NCBI GenBank assembly: GCA_016934555.1
Contig: JAFGSS010000120.1
Span: forward strand, 1-47,904
DNA: 47,904 nucleotides
Direction: 5' to 3'
From: Acidobacteriota bacterium
GTDB lineage: Bacteria; Acidobacteriota; UBA6911
Positions 9,978-19,699 of the stretch are shown piece by piece. The first letter of the stretch is position 1; every line of letters starts with the position of its first letter. Under the pieces are notes generated by a model. The model was not told the DNA's origin. It did no database searches and saw only the letters and a list, made by a program, of their open reading frames with translations. A program made the position numbers and the translations under genes.

Positions 9978-11205
9978 CGGGGTCCCGGGAGCGTCCGGGG
10001 ACGGCGCGGACCGGAGAATTTTCCCCCTTTCCTTCTCCGTCACCGCGACGGGCGCGCTGTACATCCTTCTCCTGCTGCCGCTCTCCCTGGCGGCCATCCG
10101 GACGGGAAACAACCTGCTCGTCATCGTCCTGGCCGCCATGCTCGCAGCCCTCCCCGTTTCAGGCCTTGTTTCCCGCTCCTCCCTCAAGCGCCTGTCGCTT
10201 TCGCTCGAGATGCCCGAAAACGTCTTCGCGGGTGAACGGGTGGCCCTCAAGGTCGCCGTGAAAAACCGGAAAAGGCTGTTGGCCTCCTTCTCCCTCCGGG
10301 TGGAGGAGCGGGGGATCCCCGGCGCACCCTCCCTGCTCCGGCGCCTCCGCGCCGCGCTGCCGCGACAACGGATGCGGGTGGGGGCGGCCGAAACGCCCGA
10401 CGGCCTCATGGACCGGCCGGCCTATTTCCCGGTGGTGGGGCCCGGCGAAAGCCGGACCGCGCTGGTCCCCCGGTCCTTCCCCCGCCGCGGCCGGTACACC
10501 CTTCACGGCTTCCGCGTGTCCACCCGCTTCCCTTTCGGGCTCCTCGAACGGGCCATGCTCGCCCGCGCAGAGGGCGAAGTCTTCGTCTACCCTTCGCCGC
10601 GGGCGATCTCCCCCTTCTTCCATCTCCTCCCCTTCCTCCCGGGCGCGCTGGAAAGCGTCCGCCCGGGCCCGGGGGAGAACCTCCGCTCGATACGCCGATA
10701 CCGGGAGGGGGAAAGCGCCCGGATCATCGACTGGAAAGCCACCGCCAAAACGCTCCGGCTCATGGCACGCGAGTATGCGCGCGAGGAGGAGAGCAGGTTC
10801 TGCCTGATCCTGGATACGCGCGCCCTTGCGCCGCGCACTGCGGCGGGCGACGAGGCCTTCGAAAAAGCCGTGTCCATGGCCGCCGGAATCGCGGCCCATT
10901 TCATCGAGGAGGGGACCGCCATCTCCTTTCTCTCCCCGGCGGCCTACATCGCCCCGGGCGGAGACGCGCGGCATCTGGACCGGATCCTCCGGGCGCTGGC
11001 CGTGATCGCCGAGGACGCGGCGCCTGCCGCGGAACCCGTCGGGCCCTGGGAGCCCCGGGCGTTCCGGGACGCCGCCCCGCTGCCGGAATTGGGAAAGATT
11101 TTTTCCGACAAGCACTACAAGATCATCCTGACGCCCCACCCCAGGGGGACCTTCCCGGCGCCCGTATGGCGGTCGGCGCACGTGATCTTCTTCGACCAGC
11201 TATGA
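9910..11205 (+). CDS. DUF58 domain-containing protein
   Basis: Two N-terminal TM segments and the DUF58 core LRSIRRYREGESARIIDWKATAKTLRLMAREY. Start uncertain (9910 ATG overlaps moxR). Confidence 0.9.
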   Translation: MKGAGRPRRFLRKYSRASKSRCDGVPGASGDGADRRIFPLSFSVTATGALYILLLLPLSLAAIRTGNNLLVIVLAAMLAALPVSGLVSRSSLKRLSLSLEMPENVFAGERVALKVAVKNRKRLLASFSLRVEERGIPGAPSLLRRLRAALPRQRMRVGAAETPDGLMDRPAYFPVVGPGESRTALVPRSFPRRGRYTLHGFRVSTRFPFGLLERAMLARAEGEVFVYPSPRAISPFFHLLPFLPGALESVRPGPGENLRSIRRYREGESARIIDWKATAKTLRLMAREYAREEESRFCLILDTRALAPRTAAGDEAFEKAVSMAAGIAAHFIEEGTAISFLSPAAYIAPGGDARHLDRILRALAVIAEDAAPAAEPVGPWEPRAFRDAAPLPELGKIFSDKHYKIILTPHPRGTFPAPVWRSAHVIFFDQL

Positions 11206-13361
11206 CCTTTTCGCGCTGTTTCAAGCTGTCCTCCTATGGCCTGGCCGGATCCGGTTTCGGCGCGCTGGCCTCGACCGGGGCCCTCCACCCCGCCGCCGTC
11301 GCGCTCTTCTCGGCCGTCTTCGCCCTCAGCTGGTTTGTGGACCCCGGTGCGGTCCGCCGGTCGCTCCCGCCCTGGATCGCCGGCAGCCTCCTGCCGCTCT
11401 GCATCGCGTTCGCAGCGATCGACGGCGCCTGGCTGTCGCGCTCGTGGCCGGCTGCGCTGGTGCACCTGCTGCCGCTCGTCACGGCGGTGCGCCTCCTCGT
11501 CCGCACGCGGGGGGGGGACCACGGCGTCCTCGCCCTCCTCGGCCTCGGCCAGCTCCTGGCCGCCGCCACGCTGACGGGGAACCTCACCTTTCTCTTCTGG
11601 TTCCTCCTTTTCCTGCCTTCGGCCACCGCCTTCCTGATCCTCCTGGAAATGCACCGGGGCCACCGCAGGAGCCTCCGCCGGACCCCGGTCTCCCCCGCCG
11701 TCCCCGCGCCGGCCCTGCAGCGGCCCGAACCGGACATCGTCGTCCCCTTCCCTGCCGGCGCCTTTGCCGCCGCCCTCATCGGGATCGCGCTGCTGGTTCT
11801 GGCCGGGGCGGTCCCCCTCTTCTTCCTGCTGCCGCGGGTCACCCTCGGACTTTACCGGCAGCCGGCCGGACCGACCCGTTTCGTCACCGGGTTCTCGGAC
11901 CGGGTGCAGCTCGGCCGGGACGGCCGGCTCGAGCCCTCGGACACCCTGGTGATGCGCGTGAGAACGGACCCGCCGGACGGAGACCCGCGGCGGGAGCTGC
12001 GCTGGCGGGGTCTGGCGTTCGACCATTTCGACGGCTGGGCCTGGACCCGCAGCGACACCGCAGCCCGGCCCGTCCCCGTCCAGGGCCGCTTTTACAAGCT
12101 GGAGGAGACCGCGCAGGGGACCCGGTGGATCGAGCAGACCTACTTTCTGGAGTCGCTCGACACCCCCGTGGTTTTCCTCCTCGGCCGGGCCCTGGCCATA
12201 GGCCGCGAGGCGGGCGCCCTCGGGCGCGACGCGGCGGGCAACCTGTACGCGCACCGCCCCCGCGGCTCCAGGTTGAGCTACACCGTCCTCTCCGATGCCG
12301 TCGAGCCCGATCCGGCGGTGATCTCCGACCTCTTCCCGGTCCCGGAGGAGATCCGGAGAAAATACCTGCAGCTGCCCGAGCTGGACCCCGCGATCGCACG
12401 CCGGGCCCGGGAGGTGACGCGCGCCGCCTCCGGCCGCTACGCGCGGGCGCGCGCCCTCGAGGAGCACCTGCGCCGCCGGTACACCTACTCCCTGGAACTC
12501 GACGGGCTTGCCGGTCCCGACCCCCTGGCCGCATTCCTGTTCCAGGTGGGGGCGGGCCACTGCGAATATTTCGCCTCGGCCCTGGCCGTCATGATGCGCC
12601 AGGAGGGAATCCCCTCCCGCCTCGTCAACGGGTACCGCGCCGGGGACTACAACCCCTTCGGCGGCAACTGGACCGTCCGGCAGCGGCATGCGCACAGCTG
12701 GGTCGAGGCCTGGTTCCCCCCCTACGGCTGGATCGAATTCGATCCCACCCCCTCCCCCCCTCCCCCCGCCCGTCATGCGTTCATGCGGGCGCTCACCGAT
12801 TTCGGGGACGCCGTCGGCCTCTGGTGGTGGGCGGGCGTCGTCCACTACGATTCCTCCAGACAGCACCGCGCCGCCGGCCGGGTGTCGATCTGGATGACAG
12901 ACCTCGGCGGCAGGGCGGCGGCGGCCGGACGCCTGGTCCGCGACCGCTGGCCCGGCCCCCTCCTTTCGCGCTCCCCCGGCCGCCCGCCCCGGATCCCCTG
13001 GCGGTGGGCATTATGGCTGGCACTCCCCCTCCTGCTGGCGGCGCCTCCGGTCCGCGACGCCCTGCTTCGCGCCCGGGCGCGCCTCCGGCGCCGGAAACTC
13101 CCGCGCGCCACCGCCGTCTACCTCGAGGCCCTGGACCTGCTTTCGGCGCGCGGGTTCGGGCGCCGGCGGGGGCAGACACCCATGGAGTTCGCCCGCAGCA
13201 TCGGACCGCATCCCGCAGCCGCCCCGCTCGTCGACCTGACTCGCCTCTACTACGCCGCGCGCTTCGGGAATCCCGCCCCCCCGGAGCCCGGACCCGATTT
13301 AGCCCCCCCGCTCCGCTCTCTCCGGAGCGCCCTGAAAAAAAACCGGGAATCTCCGGAATAA
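11202..13361 (+). CDS. TgpA-type membrane transglutaminase (DUF3488 + transglutaminase core)
   Basis: Multi-TM N-terminus; GHCEYFASALAVMMRQEGIPSRLVNGY; HAHSWVEAWFPPYGWIEFDPTP. ATGA overlap with the DUF58 gene. Confidence 0.93.
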   Translation: MTFSRCFKLSSYGLAGSGFGALASTGALHPAAVALFSAVFALSWFVDPGAVRRSLPPWIAGSLLPLCIAFAAIDGAWLSRSWPAALVHLLPLVTAVRLLVRTRGGDHGVLALLGLGQLLAAATLTGNLTFLFWFLLFLPSATAFLILLEMHRGHRRSLRRTPVSPAVPAPALQRPEPDIVVPFPAGAFAAALIGIALLVLAGAVPLFFLLPRVTLGLYRQPAGPTRFVTGFSDRVQLGRDGRLEPSDTLVMRVRTDPPDGDPRRELRWRGLAFDHFDGWAWTRSDTAARPVPVQGRFYKLEETAQGTRWIEQTYFLESLDTPVVFLLGRALAIGREAGALGRDAAGNLYAHRPRGSRLSYTVLSDAVEPDPAVISDLFPVPEEIRRKYLQLPELDPAIARRAREVTRAASGRYARARALEEHLRRRYTYSLELDGLAGPDPLAAFLFQVGAGHCEYFASALAVMMRQEGIPSRLVNGYRAGDYNPFGGNWTVRQRHAHSWVEAWFPPYGWIEFDPTPSPPPPARHAFMRALTDFGDAVGLWWWAGVVHYDSSRQHRAAGRVSIWMTDLGGRAAAAGRLVRDRWPGPLLSRSPGRPPRIPWRWALWLALPLLLAAPPVRDALLRARARLRRRKLPRATAVYLEALDLLSARGFGRRRGQTPMEFARSIGPHPAAAPLVDLTRLYYAARFGNPAPPEPGPDLAPPLRSLRSALKKNRESPE

Positions 13362-13383
13362 GGCCTTCTCCCCGGATCGCCCG

Positions 13384-14061
13384 ATGTGCCATTATTCGCG
13401 GTCCCGAGGGGAGGGTTCTGCCGTGGAAAAGGATTTTGGCGGGAAAGGGTCCCGGCGCTCCGACGCTCCGGTGGAGGCCGTCGACGCCGGCCGCCGGGCG
13501 CTCCTGGTCCGGGGGGTCGTGCAGTCGGTCCACCCGGATGACGCCGCCACGGGGTACTGGAGCCGGATGCTCCCCGGCAGCGCGCCCGGGAGCGCCCTGC
13601 TGCTCGGCATGGGGGGCGGAACCGTGGCGCGGCTGATCGAGAGGACCTTCGGCCCGACGGCCATCACCGGGGTCGACGAGTCGGCCGAAATGCTCTCGGC
13701 CGCGGCCGCTTTCGGGGCGCCCCCCGATCGGACGCGCATCGTCGAGGCCGATGCCTTCGTCTTTCTCCGCGCCGACGCCGCCCGCTACGGCTTCATCGCC
13801 GTGGACCTTTACCGGGCCGAACGGCTCGACCGGGGCGTCCTCGCCCTCCCTTTCCTGCGCGCGCTTTGCGACCACCTGCGGCCGGACGGAACGGCCGCCT
13901 TCAACCTGATGGAAGACCGGGCGCTGGCCCGCTCGCTCGCCCGCATCGAGCGCGTGTTCGAGCGCCTGCGCCTGTCGGCCGCCGGAGGCAACGTCGTCTT
14001 CCACGGCCGGCCCCGGCCGCATGCGCGACCGCCGAAAAAGCGCCCCCCCTATTGTTCTTGA
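13384..14061 (+). CDS. SAM-dependent methyltransferase, spermidine synthase-like
   Basis: LLLGMGGGTVARLIERTFGPTAITGVDES: Rossmann SAM-binding motif. Confidence 0.7.
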   Translation: MCHYSRSRGEGSAVEKDFGGKGSRRSDAPVEAVDAGRRALLVRGVVQSVHPDDAATGYWSRMLPGSAPGSALLLGMGGGTVARLIERTFGPTAITGVDESAEMLSAAAAFGAPPDRTRIVEADAFVFLRADAARYGFIAVDLYRAERLDRGVLALPFLRALCDHLRPDGTAAFNLMEDRALARSLARIERVFERLRLSAAGGNVVFHGRPRPHARPPKKRPPYCS

Positions 14062-14108
14062 ACCCGCCCCGCGCGCGGCTTACACTTTCACCTCCCGGAG
14101 ATCGAGCA

Positions 14109-15455
14109 TTGGCCAGAATCGGTTTCATCAGCCTGGGGTGTCCCAAAAACCTCGTCGACAGCGAGGTCATGATCGGTCTGCTCGAGCGGGAGGGGCACAC
14201 GATCACCCCGGATGCGGAGCGAGCCGAAATCCTCATCATCAACACCTGCAGCTTCATCGGGGACGCCAGGCGCGAATCGATCGACGCCGTCCTCGCCGCC
14301 GGCGAGCTGAAGAAATCGGGCGGCAGCCTGCACCGGCTGATCGTCACCGGGTGCCTCCCGGAACGGTATGCGCGCGAAATCCTGGAGGAGTTGCCCGAAA
14401 TCGACGCCATCCTGGGGGTCAACCAGATCCCCCTGATCGCGCGCGCGGTCGCCGGGGAACCGGTGCCTCCCCCCGACTCGTTCGGCCGGCGCGACGCCGG
14501 TCTCTACCTGTACGACCACACGACCCCCCGGACCCTGTCGGGCCCGCCCCATGCCGCCTACATGAAGGTGTCCGAGGGGTGCGATCACCGCTGCGCTTTC
14601 TGCGTCATCCCCAGGATACGCGGGCGCTTCCGGAGCCGCAGCCTGCCGTCGCTCGTGAGAGAGGCCGAACAGCTCGCCGCGCGCGGGGTGCGCGAGATCA
14701 CGCTGGTTTCCCAGGACACCACCGCCTACGGCTCCGACCTGGGGATGAAGGACGGGCTGGCCCGGCTCCTGCGGAAACTCGGCCGGGTCGACTCCATCGG
14801 CTGGATCCGTTTCCTTTACATCCACCCCGACCGCGTCAGCCGGGAGTTGATCGAGGCCGTCCAGTCCAGCCCCAAAATCTGCCGCTACATCGACATGCCG
14901 CTGCAGCACGCCAGCGGCGCGGTGCTGCGGGCGATGCGGCGCGGGGGGAACCGTTCGACCTTCACCCGCATCATCGAGCGGTTGCGCAAGGGGATTCCCG
15001 GGGTCACGCTGCGCACGACCCTGATCGTCGGTTTCCCGGGGGAGACGCGGGCCGATTTCCTCGAACTGAAGGATTTCTGCCGCGAAATGGAATTTGACCG
15101 CCTGGGAGTCTTCACATATTCGGATGAAGAGGATACGATAGCGTGCGGCCTCGAGCCGAAGATCTCCCGGAGGACGGCCGAGCGGCGGCGCCGGATCCTC
15201 ATGGAGCAGCAGGCCGAAATCTCCCGGCGCAAAAACCGGGAGCTGGTCGGCAGGCGGCTGGAGGTGCTGGTCGAGGGGCCGTCGGAGGAAAGCGAACTGC
15301 TGCTGGAGGGAAGGCTCCAGTCCCAGGCGCCCGGAATCGACGGCGTCTGCCTGATCAACGATTCCGAGGCGGGCGAGGTCCGCGCCGGCCAGTTCCGGAC
15401 TCTCCGGATCACCCGCGCCCTGGAACACGACCTGCTGGGCACCGTCGTCGTCTAG
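14109..15455 (+). CDS. rimO: Ribosomal protein S12 methylthiotransferase RimO
   Basis: ARIGFISLGCPKNLVDSEVM, INTCSFIGDARRESID, SEGCDHRCAFCVIPRIRGRFRSR (CxxxCxxC). Probable TTG start at 14109. Confidence 0.95.
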   Translation: MARIGFISLGCPKNLVDSEVMIGLLEREGHTITPDAERAEILIINTCSFIGDARRESIDAVLAAGELKKSGGSLHRLIVTGCLPERYAREILEELPEIDAILGVNQIPLIARAVAGEPVPPPDSFGRRDAGLYLYDHTTPRTLSGPPHAAYMKVSEGCDHRCAFCVIPRIRGRFRSRSLPSLVREAEQLAARGVREITLVSQDTTAYGSDLGMKDGLARLLRKLGRVDSIGWIRFLYIHPDRVSRELIEAVQSSPKICRYIDMPLQHASGAVLRAMRRGGNRSTFTRIIERLRKGIPGVTLRTTLIVGFPGETRADFLELKDFCREMEFDRLGVFTYSDEEDTIACGLEPKISRRTAERRRRILMEQQAEISRRKNRELVGRRLEVLVEGPSEESELLLEGRLQSQAPGIDGVCLINDSEAGEVRAGQFRTLRITRALEHDLLGTVVV

Positions 15456-15656
15456 ATGAGGAAACGAATGATAGTCCGCTGTCCCCGCTGCGGGAAGGAA
15501 ACGGAAATGACGGGAAACCCGTATCGGCCCTTTTGCAGCGAGCGCTGCAAACTGGTGGACCTGGGAAACTGGATCACCGGGGCCTACCGGATCGCCGGGA
15601 AAGAGGACGAAGACGAGGACGGCAATCCACCGGCGCCTCCGGAAGGCCTGGAATGA
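15456..15656 (+). CDS. yacG: DNA gyrase inhibitor YacG-like zinc protein
   Basis: CPRCGKETEMTGNPYRPFCSERCKLVDLGNW. Confidence 0.92.
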   Translation: MRKRMIVRCPRCGKETEMTGNPYRPFCSERCKLVDLGNWITGAYRIAGKEDEDEDGNPPAPPEGLE

Positions 15657-16114
15657 AAAACCGCCTGGCGTTCATCATCGGAACCGTTTTTTACATCGGG
15701 CGGATTCCCGGGGCTCCGGGAACCTACGCCTCCATCGCCGCGAGCCTGGCCTTTTACCTGATCCACGCGCCGTCGCACTGGGTCCGACCGGAACTTCACG
15801 TCAGCGCCATCTGCCTCGTCACCTTCGCCGGCATCCTGGCCTCGGATGTGATCAGCCGGTCCACCGGCATCGAGGATCCCCAGTTCGTGGTGATCGACGA
15901 GGTTGCCGGGCAGTTGATCGCCTTCCTGTTCCTCCCCTTCGGGATCGTCAACCTCATTCTCGGAACGCTCTTTTTCCGCCTGTTCGACATCTGGAAGCCC
16001 TTCCCGATCCGCAGGCTGGAATCGCTCGGGAGGGGGGTCGGGGTCATGGCCGACGATGTGCTGGCGGGCGTCTACGCCAACCTGCTCCTGCACGCCGTCA
16101 ACGTGGTCCTATAG
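15653..16114 (+). CDS. pgpA: Phosphatidylglycerophosphatase A
   Basis: GTVFYIGRIPGAPGTYASI, EDPQFVVIDEVAGQLIAF, FDIWKPFPIR; ATG at 15653. Confidence 0.92.
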   Translation: MKNRLAFIIGTVFYIGRIPGAPGTYASIAASLAFYLIHAPSHWVRPELHVSAICLVTFAGILASDVISRSTGIEDPQFVVIDEVAGQLIAFLFLPFGIVNLILGTLFFRLFDIWKPFPIRRLESLGRGVGVMADDVLAGVYANLLLHAVNVVL

Positions 16115-16131
16115 GAGACCGTACCGCCGCC

Positions 16132-17379
16132 ATGAAAGCCGAGATCATCGCCGTCGGATCGGAGATGCTGACGCCGGACAACATCGACACCAACTCCCTC
16201 TACCTGACCCGGCGGCTCTGGGAAGCGGGCTGCAGCGTCCACCTCAAGACCGTGGTAGGGGACGAACCCGGGGAGATCGTCGACGCGCTCCGTGCGGCGC
16301 TGGACCGCTCCGACTTCATCCTCGTCAGCGGCGGGCTGGGACCGACGGAGGACGACCGGACACGCGAGGCCGCCGCCCGCGCCCTCGGCCGCCGGATCCG
16401 GATCGACCCTCACCTGCTCGAGGCCCTGAAACGGAAATTCGCCGCCCGCGGTTTCCGCATGAACAAAAACAACGAGCGCCAGGCGGAGGTGATCGAGGGG
16501 GCCGAAGTTCTCGACAATCCCTTCGGAACGGCGCCCGGGATGTGGCTGGAGGAAAGGGGGCGCCTGCTGGTTCTGCTCCCCGGCCCCCCCCGCGAGCTCG
16601 AGTCCATGTTCGAGGCGTCGGTGGTGCCGAAGATCGGGGAGGCGGGCGCGGGCGAACGGCTCGTCTGCCGGTCGCTTTACGTCACCGGGATCCCCGAATC
16701 GGAACTGGACGCCCGGATCGCCCCCCTGTACACGCGGTATCCCCGGGTGCAGACAACGGTCCTGGCCGGCACGCGGCATATCGCCGTCCGCCTCTACCGG
16801 TGGGTGCCGGCCGGAGAAGGGGCGGGGGATCTCGATGAACTGGCCGCCCGGATCCGGGCGGAATTGGGGGACACCGTTTTCTCCACCGCGGGGGAAACGA
16901 TGGAGGAAGTGATCGGGCGCCTGCTCGGCGGTTCGGGCAGGACCCTGGCCGTGGCCGAATCGTGCACGGCCGGGATGCTGGGGATGCAGATCACGCGCGT
17001 CGCGGGGAGTTCGGCCTGGTTTTTGGGCGGCGTCCTCTGCTACAGCAACCCATCCAAACGGGATCTTTGCGCCGTACCGGAGGAAGTGCTCCGGCGGTAC
17101 GGCGCCGTGAGCGCCGAAACCGCGGAGGCGCTGGCCCGGGGGGTGCGCCGGGCCTTCGGGAGCTCGATCGGGCTGTCGATCACCGGGATCGCGGGACCGG
17201 GGGGCGGGTCGGAGGAAAAGCCGGTCGGCCTGGTCCATGTCGGATACTCCGACGGGGAGAGGACGGAGAGCCTCTCCCGGATCCTGCCCGGAGACCGGGA
17301 ATCGATCCGGGAGCGTTCGGCCGCCCTCGCCCTCTCCTGGCTGCGCCGATTCCTGCTGCGCCCCGGGGAAGACGGCTGA
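16132..17379 (+). CDS. cinA: CinA family protein (competence/damage-inducible; nicotinamide-nucleotide amidase)
   Basis: MKAEIIAVGSEMLTPDNIDTNSLYL, SGGLGPTEDDRTRE; C-terminal AESCTAGMLGMQITRVAGSS...GIAGPGGGSEEKPVGLV. Confidence 0.95.
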   Translation: MKAEIIAVGSEMLTPDNIDTNSLYLTRRLWEAGCSVHLKTVVGDEPGEIVDALRAALDRSDFILVSGGLGPTEDDRTREAAARALGRRIRIDPHLLEALKRKFAARGFRMNKNNERQAEVIEGAEVLDNPFGTAPGMWLEERGRLLVLLPGPPRELESMFEASVVPKIGEAGAGERLVCRSLYVTGIPESELDARIAPLYTRYPRVQTTVLAGTRHIAVRLYRWVPAGEGAGDLDELAARIRAELGDTVFSTAGETMEEVIGRLLGGSGRTLAVAESCTAGMLGMQITRVAGSSAWFLGGVLCYSNPSKRDLCAVPEEVLRRYGAVSAETAEALARGVRRAFGSSIGLSITGIAGPGGGSEEKPVGLVHVGYSDGERTESLSRILPGDRESIRERSAALALSWLRRFLLRPGEDG

Positions 17380-17382
17380 ACC

Positions 17383-17943
17383 ATGCGCACCTTCATCGCC
17401 ATCCCGCTTTCGGCCGAATGCCGGGACACGCTCGGCCGGATGCAGCAGCCGCTCCGGGAAACCGGGGCCGACGTCCGATGGGTGGCCGTCCCCTCCATTC
17501 ACCTCACCCTCAAGTTCCTGGGGGAGGCCGACAGCCTGGCGATTCCGGCCCTCGCCCGGGAGCTGCGGTCGGAGGCGGGGACATCCCCCCCTTTCCGCCT
17601 CCGCATGCGGGGCCTGGGCGCATTCCCCCACCCCGGCAACCCGCGCGTCCTGTGGTGCGGCCTGGACGGGGAAACCGGCGCACTCAACATTCTGCAGCGG
17701 CGCGTGGAAGCGGCCTCTGTCCGGCTCGGGTTCGCACCGGATCATCGGCCCTTCCGCCCCCACCTGACGCTGGGGCGCGTCATGGGAAAAAGAAATTTGT
17801 CCCCCCTCGCCGACTGCATTAAGATGGGGGCGGAGCTCGAGGCCCCCCTCCGCGTGGACCGGTTTCACATCTATCAGAGCACCCTGAAACCGCAGGGGGC
17901 GGTGTACACGGTGCTCGAGACCATCTCTTTGACCGGGGATTGA
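17383..17943 (+). CDS. thpR: RNA 2',3'-cyclic phosphodiesterase (LigT/ThpR family)
   Basis: MRTFIAIPLS; HLTLKFLGE and HLTLGRVMG (two HxTx motifs). Confidence 0.93.
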   Translation: MRTFIAIPLSAECRDTLGRMQQPLRETGADVRWVAVPSIHLTLKFLGEADSLAIPALARELRSEAGTSPPFRLRMRGLGAFPHPGNPRVLWCGLDGETGALNILQRRVEAASVRLGFAPDHRPFRPHLTLGRVMGKRNLSPLADCIKMGAELEAPLRVDRFHIYQSTLKPQGAVYTVLETISLTGD

Positions 17944-17945
17944 AA

Positions 17946-18542
17946 ATGCGACCTGAATACTGGATCCCGCTCCTGGCCTACCTCCTCGGTTCCATCCCTT
18001 TCGGCTTCCTCCTGGTGCGCCTGGGCGAGGGGACCGACATCCGCGGGTACGGAAGCGGCAACATCGGGGCGACCAACGTCTACAGGAGGAGCCGCGCGGC
18101 CGGCATCCTGACGCTGGCCCTGGACGCCGCCAAGGGAACCTTGGCGGTGCTGGCGGCCGGGTGGCTCGGGGGGGGCATGGAGTGGCAGGCGGTTGCGGCG
18201 CTCTTCGCCATCGCCGGCCACATCTTCACCCCCTGGCTTCGCTTCAAGGGGGGAAAGGGGGTCGCCACCGGGTGCGGCGCCTTTCTGGCGCTCTCCCCGC
18301 TGGCCGTGGCGACCGCCCTCGTGGTGTTCGCGCTCGTTCTCGCCCTCTCCCGCTACATTTCAGCCGCGTCGATGGCGGCCTCGGCCCTGTTCCCCCTCTT
18401 CGCCTGCTTCTACGGGGCGCCCGCCCCGGTGCTTCTCTGGGCTTCACTGGGGGCGGTGTTGATCATCGTCCGGCATCACGAAAACATACGGAGGCTCCGG
18501 GCGGGAACCGAGAACCGGTTCCGGCCCGGGCCGCGGTCCTGA
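17946..18542 (+). CDS. plsY: Glycerol-3-phosphate acyltransferase PlsY
   Basis: YLLGSIPFGFLLVRL, GSGNIGATNVYR, FKGGKGVATGCG, RHHENIRRLRAGTE. Confidence 0.96.
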   Translation: MRPEYWIPLLAYLLGSIPFGFLLVRLGEGTDIRGYGSGNIGATNVYRRSRAAGILTLALDAAKGTLAVLAAGWLGGGMEWQAVAALFAIAGHIFTPWLRFKGGKGVATGCGAFLALSPLAVATALVVFALVLALSRYISAASMAASALFPLFACFYGAPAPVLLWASLGAVLIIVRHHENIRRLRAGTENRFRPGPRS

Positions 18543-18558
18543 GACCAAGGAGGGATTC

Positions 18559-18732
18559 ATGCCGATCAGCAAGGAGTTACTGGACATCCTCGCCTGCCCG
18601 CTCTGCAGGAAGGCGGTCGAACCGACCCCGGACGCTACCGGCCTCAAGTGCGTCGAATGCCACCGCGTCTATCCGATCCGCGACGACATCCCGGTCATGC
18701 TGGTCGACGAGGCGAGGATCGAAAAACCCTAG
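18559..18732 (+). CDS. Trm112 family / YcaR-like small zinc protein (57 aa; absent from the supplied ORF track)
   Basis: Translated by hand: MPISKELLDILACPLCRKAVEPTPDATGLKCVECHRVYPIRDDIPVMLVDEARIEKP*; CPLC...CVEC and YPIRDDIPVML are family signatures. Confidence 0.93.
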   Translation: MPISKELLDILACPLCRKAVEPTPDATGLKCVECHRVYPIRDDIPVMLVDEARIEKP

Positions 18733-19053
18733 CAGTCGGTTGCATCGACCGCAGGGCGGCCGTCAGTTCTTCCGGCATCAGCATCCCCCTGGCGTAGTCG
18801 GACACGACGACCGCATCCGCCGACGGGACCCGGCCGCGGAACTTCCGGACCGCATCCCGTTCCGCGGCCGGGGAAAGCGGGGAGCGGTCTTCCCGGTCGG
18901 TGCGGCACACCTGCTGATGGTTGGCGCTGATGCGCGAAACCGAACCGAAAACGAAGCGGTCCAGCATCAGGTCTCCCAGGACCAGGATGCGTTTCCTCGG
19001 AAGAGCCCCACCGCACGGATCAGAATCTCAGGATCGCAGCCGGTGCGCTTCAT
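18695..19053 (-). pseudogene. Decayed remnant of an RfaE/HldE-type D-glycero-beta-D-manno-heptose-7-phosphate kinase
   Basis: Two frames together read MKRTGCDPEILIRAVGLFRG / KRILVLGDLMLDRFVFGSVSRIS..NHQQVCRTDREDRSPLSP...PSADAVVVSDYARGML; family order kept, but with a frameshift, an internal deletion and loss of the C-terminus. Confidence 0.75.
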
Positions 19054-19060
19054 ACCCCCC

Positions 19061-19699
19061 TTATGGCGCCAGGATGGCGCCGCCAGTCTCTTCCCCGGGG
19101 AAGAACCTGGCGAGAAAATCGACATAGGCGGAATCCGCGCCGTATTCGGCCCCGAAAGCGTCGATAAGGGCCCGGACGAACGCCAGGCACTCGACGACGG
19201 CGCCGGAGGGGAAGCCGGAATCCCGGAGCCCCGGCATCCCCTCTCCCTCCCGGGGACGGCGCACGGACTCGACCGCGGCCCGGATCTCGCGTCGCACCCC
19301 CTCTACGCGCGGATCTTCGGAGGTCCGTTCGTACACGATCCCCGCGTCCTCGGCCCGGCAGCTTTCGAGCAGGAGGTCGACCGCATCCCGGGCGTGCCGG
19401 TCGGCCAGGTCGCGCTGCCGGATCCTCTGGCGCGCGAGCGTGTATTCGAGGCGCGCGATCGCTTCCGGATAACGCTCCAGGACCCGCTCGTGGATCTCCC
19501 GATCGCGCGCCGGAAGCCGGCCGAGCACCTTCCGGTAGGAGCGCGCATCGCGCTCTCGCCCCGCCTCGAGAAAGGGGCAGGAGTCCGGGCACGCAATCTC
19601 CAGGACCCGCTTTTCACCGCAGCACTGGGGACAGATACGCGCCCGCCCGGCGGGGCACTCCCGCTTCGCCTTCCTCTCGCCGCACAGGATGCATTTCAC
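19061..19699 (-). CDS. Conserved hypothetical protein with N-terminal zinc ribbon
   Basis: [50 protein letters not shown] start at 19699 overlaps the stop of the upstream gene (GTGA). The ORF track starts at 19729. Confidence 0.7.
   Translation of the reverse strand: MKCILCGERKAKRECPAGRARICPQCCGEKRVLEIACPDSCPFLEAGRERDARSYRKVLGRLPARDREIHERVLERYPEAIARLEYTLARQRIRQRDLADRHARDAVDLLLESCRAEDAGIVYERTSEDPRVEGVRREIRAAVESVRRPREGEGMPGLRDSGFPSGAVVECLAFVRALIDAFGAEYGADSAYVDFLARFFPGEETGGAILAP

Noticed and set aside
6732-10409. 1225-aa minus-strand ORF opposite ruvB-folD-moxR
   Set aside because: Covers several confirmed plus-strand genes and has no domain signature.
11444-13636. 730-aa plus-strand alternative frame inside the transglutaminase gene
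   Set aside because: Pro/Arg/Gly-rich wrong frame; the overlapping frame carries the transglutaminase catalytic motifs.
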